Part shown: piece by piece, positions 15,749 to 20,511 of the stretch | How positions within the stretch are numbered: the stretch's first letter is position 1 | Layout of the letters: each line of letters starts with the position of its first letter | Virus record (IMG/VR): IMGVR_UViG_3300044766_000017 | Coordinates: 1 to 20,511 of that record | Strand: one strand, 5' to 3' | DNA: 20,511 nucleotides | DNA from: a virus | The notes under the pieces: model-generated | The model's database searches: none | What the model was told of the DNA's origin: nothing | Seen by the model: the letters and a program-made list of their open reading frames with translations, nothing else | Position numbers and translations under genes: made by a program

Positions 15749-17614
15749 TTAGCCGGCCCCGACCATCGACTCGATGGACGGGAGCGGTCGTGCTTGACTG
15801 GGTTGAGGCAGTGCCGCGGATCGCACCGGTGCCTCGGGGGAAGCAGGCGGCGTGTTCATGCCGATCGGAGACTCTGCGGCCACGCCGGGAGCAGATGGGC
15901 TGGTACCACCACCGCCCCCGGCCGCAGCCTGTTGGGCTGCGAGCTGTTGGGCTTGCTGATCCTCGGCGGCGCTCGCCAGTACGGCGGCGGCGTCGAGCGG
16001 ATCCATGCCCGTGACGAGGAGCTGGGCGAAGTGCATGATCATCGCCATGCCGGTGTTCGGGTCGGTGAGGAGGCGTTGAAGCAGCGCGTCCTCGGTCTTC
16101 TCTCGGGCGATCTGTTGCGATTCGCCGGCCTCATCCATCAGGTACTCGGTCTGCTCGCGCGCGGTCTTCTTCGACGCGATCCCGAGGTTCACGTCGTTCG
16201 CCAGCGCGGCCTTCTTGTTCAGCGCATCGAGGCCAGCCCCGGCGCCGTAGATGACCATGTTGTCGTAGTTGTCGATGTCCTTCTGCGGGTTGTAGTCAGA
16301 GAACTCCCCCGACGGGATCGCCAGGGACTTCGAGCCCTGCGTGCAGAAGGTCTTGTCGACCTCGAGAGCGAGCCGGTTCCTGCGCTGCCAGAGCCGGCCG
16401 ACTTCCTTCTGGCCGCTCTTGATCATCGTGGTCAAGTTGCCCATCGTCGAGTTGACGAAGGACGCCGATGCGATCGACTGCCCGATCTCACCCTGTCGCG
16501 ACTCCGGGTAGTTCGCACCCGCGCGCGCCTGGGACTCGAGGTATTCGAGGACGTGGAAGACCTCGGGATTCGCACCACCGTTCGGCACGCGAATCATCCG
16601 GCCGTCCTTCGTCCGCGCATGGAAGACGGTCTTCGGGCCGGGCGGGTCGTTCGGGTTGTCGATGTCGTACTCGACGAACGGCGCGTACACGATCTGCTCG
16701 GCGCCGGTGATGATGAGGTTCAGGATCCGGTTCTGCGTGAGGGTTGCGCCCTTGAGCTGGTCGAAGAACCCGCGGAACGCACCGTCGGCCGTCTTCAGCC
16801 GCGCCCACGCCACGCAGGGCTTCCCCATGTCGTGCTGCCACGTTGAGATCAAGGAGGCCGGGGAGTCCTTCGTGGCCTTCGCCTTCTTCTTCGCCGCCAC
16901 GGTGTTCGAGTTGCCCGACGCAGAGAGAAGGACGATGACGCGGCTGTACGAACTCGCGTCGTAGTAGTCGATGACTTCGACTTCGGTCGCCTTGCCGAGC
17001 TCGCCGCCCTCGAAGTAGTCGGTCAGGTCGATGTCGAACGCCGGGGAGACCAGCTCCTTCTCCATGCGCTGGACGACGATCAGGTCCACGAGCTTGTTGT
17101 TGACGAACCGCGGGAACGCACCCCGGGGGTCGATGCGGGTGAAGATGGGGTAGTTGTCCTCACCCTCGTCCGGCTCGTCGTACGTGATGGCCTCGAGGGC
17201 GATGCCGGTCTGCGCGAGGTCGAGCGCGATCCAGTGGTTCTCTTCCTCGAGGTCGTTCACTGCGGCGTAGGTCTGGAGGATGGCCTCCTTCTTGTACGCC
17301 CGCTTCTGCTTCGAGCCCTTGTCTCCGCGCGAGGCGCAGCGGATCTGCGGCTGGACCTCCATGACGAGGCGGCCGAAGTCGTCGGTCGCCGTCTGCGTCA
17401 GGTTCATGACGATGGGTTTAGCCTGCTCCACCGTTCCATCGGGCCATTCGATCGTCCAGTCGCCGCGGTACATGCGATCGTTGACCTCGATCTGATCCTT
17501 CCAGTCGGAGAAGTACAGGTCGACGCCGCGGCCCAGCCGGTTGACGAGCACCTGCTTGGCAAACTGCCGGCGCTCGAGTTCCGCCTGGATCTGACGTGCA
17601 GTGGCGTTAGCCAA
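15749..17614 (-). CDS. Portal protein
   Basis: A 621-residue protein read from TTG (17614), with TTAGGAAT seven bases upstream; no ATG is nearby in frame. Position right after terL, size, and layout fit a portal. The N-terminal helical part includes YFSDWKDQIEVNDRMYRGDW and AKPIVMNLTQTATDDFGRLVMEVQPQIRC. The middle is mixed alpha/beta (FTRIDPRGAFPRFVNN, TEVEVIDYYDASSYSRVIVL), and a long helical stem region follows (GEIGQSIASASFVNSTMGNLTTMIKSGQKEVGRLWQRRNR). The last 100 residues are Gln/Ala/Gly and Pro-rich and probably disordered, as in P22-like portals. It would form the dodecameric DNA channel at one head vertex and dock the terminase motor encoded just upstream. Confidence 0.88.
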   Translation of the reverse strand: MANATARQIQAELERRQFAKQVLVNRLGRGVDLYFSDWKDQIEVNDRMYRGDWTIEWPDGTVEQAKPIVMNLTQTATDDFGRLVMEVQPQIRCASRGDKGSKQKRAYKKEAILQTYAAVNDLEEENHWIALDLAQTGIALEAITYDEPDEGEDNYPIFTRIDPRGAFPRFVNNKLVDLIVVQRMEKELVSPAFDIDLTDYFEGGELGKATEVEVIDYYDASSYSRVIVLLSASGNSNTVAAKKKAKATKDSPASLISTWQHDMGKPCVAWARLKTADGAFRGFFDQLKGATLTQNRILNLIITGAEQIVYAPFVEYDIDNPNDPPGPKTVFHARTKDGRMIRVPNGGANPEVFHVLEYLESQARAGANYPESRQGEIGQSIASASFVNSTMGNLTTMIKSGQKEVGRLWQRRNRLALEVDKTFCTQGSKSLAIPSGEFSDYNPQKDIDNYDNMVIYGAGAGLDALNKKAALANDVNLGIASKKTAREQTEYLMDEAGESQQIAREKTEDALLQRLLTDPNTGMAMIMHFAQLLVTGMDPLDAAAVLASAAEDQQAQQLAAQQAAAGGGGGTSPSAPGVAAESPIGMNTPPASPEAPVRSAALPQPSQARPLPSIESMVGAG

Positions 17615-17623
17615 TGAAGATTC

Positions 17624-19435
17624 CTAACGTGAGAAAGCGGCCCAGCCCTGGTTGTGCGCGCCCTTGGTGAAGCCGGGACCGTAGCGCGCGCCCTCGGGCA
17701 TCGGAGATGGGGGCGTCAACTGGGCGAGGTTGAAGGCGATGAACCAAAGCGCCATGAGAAGGTCGTTGTACGGGCCATAGGGGTAGGTCGTGGCCTCGTC
17801 GATGAGGACTCGTGACATCTCCCGCCCGCGGTGGTCTGCCCACGGCAGCCGAACCCGGCCGTACTCGAAGGCGACAGCAAGGGACTGGATCCCATAGACC
17901 TCGTCCGTCTTGTTGATGCCAGTGGTGTGAGACATGATCCGGACGTTGTGCCGGTTCTTCCACTGGAGAAACTGGGAGTCCTGGAGGAACCACCGCTGCG
18001 CGGCGTTCTTCTCGAAGATCAGGTAGCTCGGGTGGTACTCCTCCGTCACCCGTTCGATCTGACGCAGCATCTCGCGCACATCCATGCGCGCGCGCGTGGC
18101 TTCCAGTATACCACACTTGAACACTTCGCGCGAGACCATGAGGTCCGCGACTATCAAACCGGCTTGCCGCTCGGGGCTCGGGTCCATGGACACGACACGG
18201 ACCCACTGCTCATCCGTCTGGAAGACCTCGTTGGTGGCCGGGTCGACCTCGCCCTTCTTCTTCACCCGCATGGGGGTGCCGGCGCGGCGCGTCTTGTCGA
18301 GGCAACCCTCGTGATCGGCGTCTCCGTAGATCCACTCGTCCAGCACCAGCCGGTCCTCCGGCGGGATCGGGTTCTGCTGATACATGGACTCCCAGAGCCA
18401 GGAGTTGTGCTTGCGCTTCAGGTCCTCGTAGGTCTCCATCAGGCGCTCGAACGGCCACTCCTGGGGCCAGAGCACCGTCTGGGCCTCCCAATCGAGGATC
18501 GCCGGGTAGTTGATGTGCTCCCAGAGGGGCTGGTTCATGAGCGGCCCGCGGGTGTAGGTCTTCTCCGCGAGCTCGCCATAGAGGTCCAGGTAGTGGATCC
18601 GCTGCCCGATGACGATTACCTTCGAGACCGGGGAGCGCCGGGACATCACGTCGCCTGACCAGTACTCCGACAGCTTGTCGCGGGCGTCCTGGGTGTAGGC
18701 GGACTCGCGATCGACCACGTCGTCGCCGATGATGAGGTCCGCCTCCATGCCGAGGATCTGCTGGCCGGCGCCGCGGATCTGGAGGGTGAGGTCCCCCGAC
18801 TCCCGTTGGCGGTCTCGGCCTTCGACCATGAGCTCCCCGGAGCGGGGGCGCCACGGGGCGTCGTCTCCCATGGGCTTGAACCGGCCGAAGTCCTGGATCA
18901 GCCTCTTGTTGTACTCGAGGTGCCAGGCGATCTTCTCCGAGAACTTCCGGGCCATGTTCACTGTCTGGGAGATGATGAGGATCTGGATGTTGCGGTCTAG
19001 GGCGATCCGCCAGACGGAGTACCAGACGCTCAGGATCTCGGACTTGGCGTGGCGCGGGGGGACGTTCAGGAGCAGGCGGTCGTGGATCAGGATCGCCTTG
19101 ATCCACTCTTTCGCATGTTGCGGAAGGTACTTCTCTCCGGAATAGCGGAGGAAGAACGCCTCGAACCCGGCCACGGACTGCTCGAGGCACAGGAGCACCT
19201 CTGGGTCCTCGGAGCCGTTGAGCTCCTGGAACGAACGGGGGTCCGGGGCAACCGCACCGACGCGGCCGGCGGCCCGGACCCTGAAGACCGTCCGCTTGGA
19301 GATCCCTAGCTTCCGCGCGATGGCTTCGGCTGAGAGACCCGGGTAGGGCTTGACCGAGAGGGCGAGCACCTGGGAGGCGAGCGCCTCGGAGACGACATGG
19401 ATCCGCTCCTGGTACCCGGCCTTCTTGTTGCTCAA
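17624..19435 (-). CDS. terL: Terminase large subunit with N-terminal HTH
   Basis: A 603-residue protein read from TTG (19435) with AGGGGA four bases upstream; no in-frame ATG is close. The ATPase has a Walker A at V125-PPRHAKSE (an A for G variant of the common PPRHGKSE), Walker B at 233-239 (DLIIGDD) and the coupling motif GQRIHYLDL at about 277. The C-terminal RNase H-like nuclease shows S-M-D418, E475 in YLIFEKNAAQ and D558 in YNDLLMAL, the expected acidic triad. Residues about 34-60 (LSAEAIARKLGISKRTVFRVR) form a helix-turn-helix, unusual for TerL and typical of small terminase subunits. No separate terS is seen in the window. It powers DNA packaging into the head and cuts the concatemer. 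It is the first gene of the leftward late operon. Confidence 0.93.
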   Translation of the reverse strand: MSNKKAGYQERIHVVSEALASQVLALSVKPYPGLSAEAIARKLGISKRTVFRVRAAGRVGAVAPDPRSFQELNGSEDPEVLLCLEQSVAGFEAFFLRYSGEKYLPQHAKEWIKAILIHDRLLLNVPPRHAKSEILSVWYSVWRIALDRNIQILIISQTVNMARKFSEKIAWHLEYNKRLIQDFGRFKPMGDDAPWRPRSGELMVEGRDRQRESGDLTLQIRGAGQQILGMEADLIIGDDVVDRESAYTQDARDKLSEYWSGDVMSRRSPVSKVIVIGQRIHYLDLYGELAEKTYTRGPLMNQPLWEHINYPAILDWEAQTVLWPQEWPFERLMETYEDLKRKHNSWLWESMYQQNPIPPEDRLVLDEWIYGDADHEGCLDKTRRAGTPMRVKKKGEVDPATNEVFQTDEQWVRVVSMDPSPERQAGLIVADLMVSREVFKCGILEATRARMDVREMLRQIERVTEEYHPSYLIFEKNAAQRWFLQDSQFLQWKNRHNVRIMSHTTGINKTDEVYGIQSLAVAFEYGRVRLPWADHRGREMSRVLIDEATTYPYGPYNDLLMALWFIAFNLAQLTPPSPMPEGARYGPGFTKGAHNQGWAAFSR

Positions 19436-19539
19436 GCCATCCCCTGAACCCCTGGAAGTCCCCGATAGGGAGGCCAGGGCATAGTTCGCCCGTTCGCCCT
19501 GCGTCTTCTCCGATCGGACCCGCCGGACCTTCTGTTCGG

Positions 19540-19561
19540 CCGGCGAGCCTCCCGGCGAGCC
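19540..19561. repeat. Direct repeat CCGGCGAGCC x2
   Basis: Two identical 10-base copies at 19540-19549 and 19552-19561, separated by two bases, in the presumed leader of the terL operon. A nearby 8-base tandem GTTCGCCC pair lies around 19485-19498. In so GC-rich a region chance duplication is possible. Confidence 0.45.
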
Positions 19562-19598
19562 GCCGTCTATCCGGCTTCTCGTTTACAGGACGAGTCGG

Positions 19599-19630
19599 AT
19601 TGTATCATGCCTGTCAAATGCCCTGGTCAA
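19599..19630 (-). promoter_or_regulatory. Candidate late-operon promoter (extended -10)
   Basis: Read on the minus strand, TGATACAAT is a good extended -10 (TG-n-TACAAT, 19599-19607). A TTGACC lies 20 bases upstream of the TACAAT, longer than the ideal 17, and a TTGACA lies only 7 bases upstream. It would give a leader of about 155 bases before the terL TTG. It is the only AT-rich promoter-like site facing the late genes. The 19650-19668 palindrome lies just upstream of it. Confidence 0.5.
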
Positions 19631-19649
19631 AGGGTATGTCATGAGTAAA

Positions 19650-19668
19650 CACTCGAATGGTTCGAGTG
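19650..19668. promoter_or_regulatory. 19-bp palindromic operator-like site
   Basis: CACTCGAATGGTTCGAGTG is a perfect 8+8 inverted repeat with a 3-base centre. Length and symmetry match dimeric repressor operators. It sits about 20 bases upstream of the -35 zone of the candidate leftward promoter, a fitting position for control of late transcription. The binding protein is not in the window. Confidence 0.6.
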
Positions 19669-19687
19669 GATGCTCGTACGATTCTAT

Positions 19688-19757
19688 CTGGCACTAGAGG
19701 AATCATGGCACTAGATCCGTACCTGGCACTAGAGAAGTCATGGCACTGGGTCTGTGA
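19688..19757. repeat. 35-bp tandem duplication with four TGGCACT boxes
   Basis: Units 19688-19722 and 19723-19757 match at 28 of 35 positions. Each contains two TGGCACT boxes, giving four boxes starting at 19689, 19706, 19724 and 19741; three extend to TGGCACTAGA. Spacing is 17, 18 and 17 bases, so the set is nearly regular. Such iterated boxes are typical of initiator iterons, multi-site regulators or terminase-binding (pac/cos-type) sites. Confidence 0.75.
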
Positions 19758-19870
19758 CCTGGGAAAGGACAAGAGCTGCCCCTGAGGATGACAGGAGGAG
19801 TGACCGATCCAGAGGAGGGTTCCGAGAAGGGTTGCGAGACAGATGACATCGTATGGATCCGGGGTATCTC

Positions 19871-19896
19871 ACATACATCAGACTCAAGTCTTATGT
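19871..19896. promoter_or_regulatory. Imperfect dyad around AGACT-CA-AGTCT
   Basis: AGACT (19880-19884) and AGTCT (19887-19891) form a 12-base dyad. Outer arms ACATA (19871-19875) and TATGT (19892-19896) extend the symmetry imperfectly, with four extra bases on one side. It could be a regulator site or the lower stem of an RNA hairpin. Support is limited to symmetry. Confidence 0.3.
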
Positions 19897-19918
19897 ACCC
19901 CCCCCTGGGTGGGGTCTT
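19897..19918 (+). terminator. C8/G-rich hairpin with TCTTCC tail
   Basis: A run of eight C (19898-19905) faces TGGGTGGGGT, allowing an ACCCC/GGGGT stem (19897-19901 with 19911-19915), followed by TCTTCCTC. It resembles a weak rightward terminator. A second GC hairpin, GGGGCGC-TCC-GCGCCCC at 19941-19957, follows without a T-tract. Confidence 0.35.
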
Positions 19919-19991
19919 CCTCGCGCTTGACTCCTGGGCAGGGGCGCTCCGCGCCCCGCCTGACCAGCGCAGATGCGCTCGACTGCTTGAG

Positions 19992-20012
19992 GTATCACAT
20001 CATCTCTGATAC
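19992..20012. promoter_or_regulatory. Inverted repeat GTATCA-N9-TGATAC
   Basis: Perfect 6-base arms at 19992-19997 and 20007-20012 with a 9-base spacer. It abuts the next palindrome at base 20012, so the two sites may be read together by regulators. Confidence 0.45.
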
Positions 20013-20025
20013 GAACGATCGTTCG
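20012..20025. promoter_or_regulatory. 14-bp perfect palindrome CGAACGATCGTTCG
   Basis: A perfect palindrome. Its half CGAACGA recurs at 20031-20037, 19 bases on, immediately before the second 14-bp palindrome. It overlaps the upstream edge of the candidate rightward promoter at 20027-20055. Confidence 0.6.
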
Positions 20026-20026
20026 C

Positions 20027-20055
20027 TTGTCGAACGAGTTAGGTCGACCTAAGAA
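20027..20055 (+). promoter_or_regulatory. Candidate rightward promoter
   Basis: TTGTCG (20027-20032) and TAAGAA (20050-20055) are spaced by exactly 17 bases. Match to consensus is only partial (4 of 6 and 3 of 6). Its place between two palindromes, one overlapping the -10, is what makes it credible. It would produce a transcript reading the 20241 gene with a leader of about 180 bases. Confidence 0.3.
20039..20052. promoter_or_regulatory. 14-bp perfect palindrome TTAGGTCGACCTAA
   Basis: A perfect palindrome overlapping the -10 of the candidate rightward promoter, an arrangement expected for a repressor operator. A related GGTCGAC core occurs again near 20102 (CGGTCGACGG). Confidence 0.6.
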
Positions 20056-20240
20056 GCATGAGAGTCTCGTGTAACCCCCAACGCCTACATGACCGGTGTC
20101 GGTCGACGGTATCCACACACGGCGTCATGTGGGGATAACTAGACCTTTGCCGAGTCGAATCCCCCGATCGGCCGATACGGTCGTCAAGCGTGCTGGTCGA
20201 TGATGTGACCATGGAAGTGGACGACAGAAAGGGGAACGAC

Positions 20241-20399
20241 GTGAAGAAGTACGTAGTGTGCATCAGACACCGTGCCCCCGGTCGCGAGTGGTCAACGTGG
20301 CGGCCGGTCCGCACGTTCGAGGTCCGCGAGTACGCCGACCTTCTGGCGCAGCACCTCGGCGGCTCGACGTGCGCCGTGGTCATGGAGGTGCCAGCATGA
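20241..20399 (+). CDS. 52-residue rightward protein, hypothetical
   Basis: I start at GTG 20241, because AAAGGGGA lies five bases upstream; in-frame ATGs at 20190 and 20211 lack such a site. The product begins with KKYVVCIRHRAPGREWSTW and contains VRTFEVREYADLLAQHLGG. The pattern is a strand, a Trp-containing turn, then a helix and a closing strand (TCAVVMEV), suggesting a small compact alpha/beta domain. Its TGA overlaps the next ATG (ATGA, 20396-20399), so the two are coupled. It is the first gene of the rightward set and probably early. No family is recognised. Confidence 0.75.
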   Translation: MKKYVVCIRHRAPGREWSTWRPVRTFEVREYADLLAQHLGGSTCAVVMEVPA

Positions 20400-20511
20400 C
20401 AACTCCTGCCGAAAACGCCATGCGGAAGCTGTACAACGCGCTCCGCGAGCTGACTGACTCCGGCATCATCGACCTCTCGGAAGACTTCACCGATGCGGAC
20501 AGCATCCGTGA
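20396..20511 (+). CDS. Partial rightward gene, cut by window end
   Basis: An ATG overlapping the previous stop begins a frame that stays open to the window edge: 38 complete codons and two bases. The visible part (ENAMRKLYNALRELTDSGIIDL, then EDFTDADSIR) is an acidic helical start. Coupling and the unbroken frame support a real gene. Too little is present to name it. Confidence 0.65.
   Translation, partial: MTTPAENAMRKLYNALRELTDSGIIDLSEDFTDADSIR

Larger units (their letters stand above)
19436..20240. other. Divergent control region, about 800 bp, no convincing gene
   Basis: This region separates the leftward terL operon from rightward genes. Open frames here are short and lack conserved features. 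It holds, left to right: a 10-bp direct repeat, an extended -10 facing terL, a 19-bp palindrome, a 35-bp tandem duplication, GC hairpins near 19897-19957, a 21-bp inverted repeat, two perfect 14-bp palindromes and a 10-bp palindrome (ATCGGCCGAT at 20167-20176). Density of symmetric sites suggests operators, an origin or a packaging site. Which of these it is cannot be told from sequence alone. Confidence 0.75.

Noticed and set aside
19891-20118. Minus-strand 75-codon frame in the control region
   Set aside because: It crosses all the palindromes and GC hairpins and has no ribosome site. The composition looks random.
20056-20136. A 26-codon plus-strand frame after the last large palindrome
   Set aside because: There is only a weak purine stretch upstream, no conserved feature, and it overlaps likely leader sequence.
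1-20511. CRISPR array or insertion sequence
   Set aside because: No regularly spaced long direct repeats with unique spacers, no transposase-like protein and no long terminal inverted repeats are visible.

Overview
The window is part of the genome of a tailed double-stranded DNA bacteriophage (or a prophage or metagenomic equivalent). It carries a packaging, head and appendage module: terminase large subunit, portal, a giant virion protein, scaffold, HK97-type coat, then a string of small virion proteins and a collagen-like fibre protein. The DNA is clearly GC-rich, ribosome sites are good Shine-Dalgarno matches, and GTG and TTG starts are common. This suggests a high-GC host. An actinobacterial host fits the look of the giant protein, as I remember such families, but it is not demonstrated. 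No integrase, repressor, lysis, replication or tape-measure gene is visible, so lifestyle and tail type stay open. A huge internal protein without a tape measure would suit a podovirus, but tail genes may lie outside the window.

Layout: nearly everything from 19435 down to 41 is on the minus strand and reads right to left. The order is terL (17624-19435), portal (15749-17614), a 77-residue basic protein with no acidic residues, a 123-residue Pro/Ala-rich protein, a 2226-residue giant protein (8432-15112), a 536-residue partner (6825-8435), scaffold (6062-6610), major capsid (5175-6032), a 64-residue protein (4962-5156), then ten genes' worth of tightly packed small or medium virion proteins ending with the collagen-like fibre (1127-2536) and two beta-rich proteins. 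Many junctions are ATGA or TTGA overlaps, so the genes are probably translationally coupled. A strong intrinsic terminator (6783-6817) plus a second hairpin (6632-6657) separate the packaging/giant-protein block from the scaffold/coat block, and a UUCG hairpin (4932-4953) follows the coat and its small companion. These sites probably set separate expression levels.

Right of 19435 lies about 800 bp with no convincing gene, packed with inverted and direct repeats: perfect palindromes at 19650-19668, 20012-20025 and 20039-20052, and a 35-bp tandem duplication carrying four TGGCACT boxes. It separates the leftward late operon from rightward genes starting at 20241 (a 52-residue protein overlapping the start of an unfinished gene). 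It is best read as the divergent control region of the phage, possibly also holding an origin or packaging site.

Working model: TerL, which carries an N-terminal helix-turn-helix, packages DNA through the portal into a coat built on the scaffold. The giant protein, which contains a GNAT acetyltransferase-like domain, occupies the genomic slot where many phages keep MuF or polyvalent minor head proteins. It is the best candidate for a protein delivered into the host with the DNA. The small beta-rich proteins and the collagen-like fibre would form the virion surface and host-contact structures.
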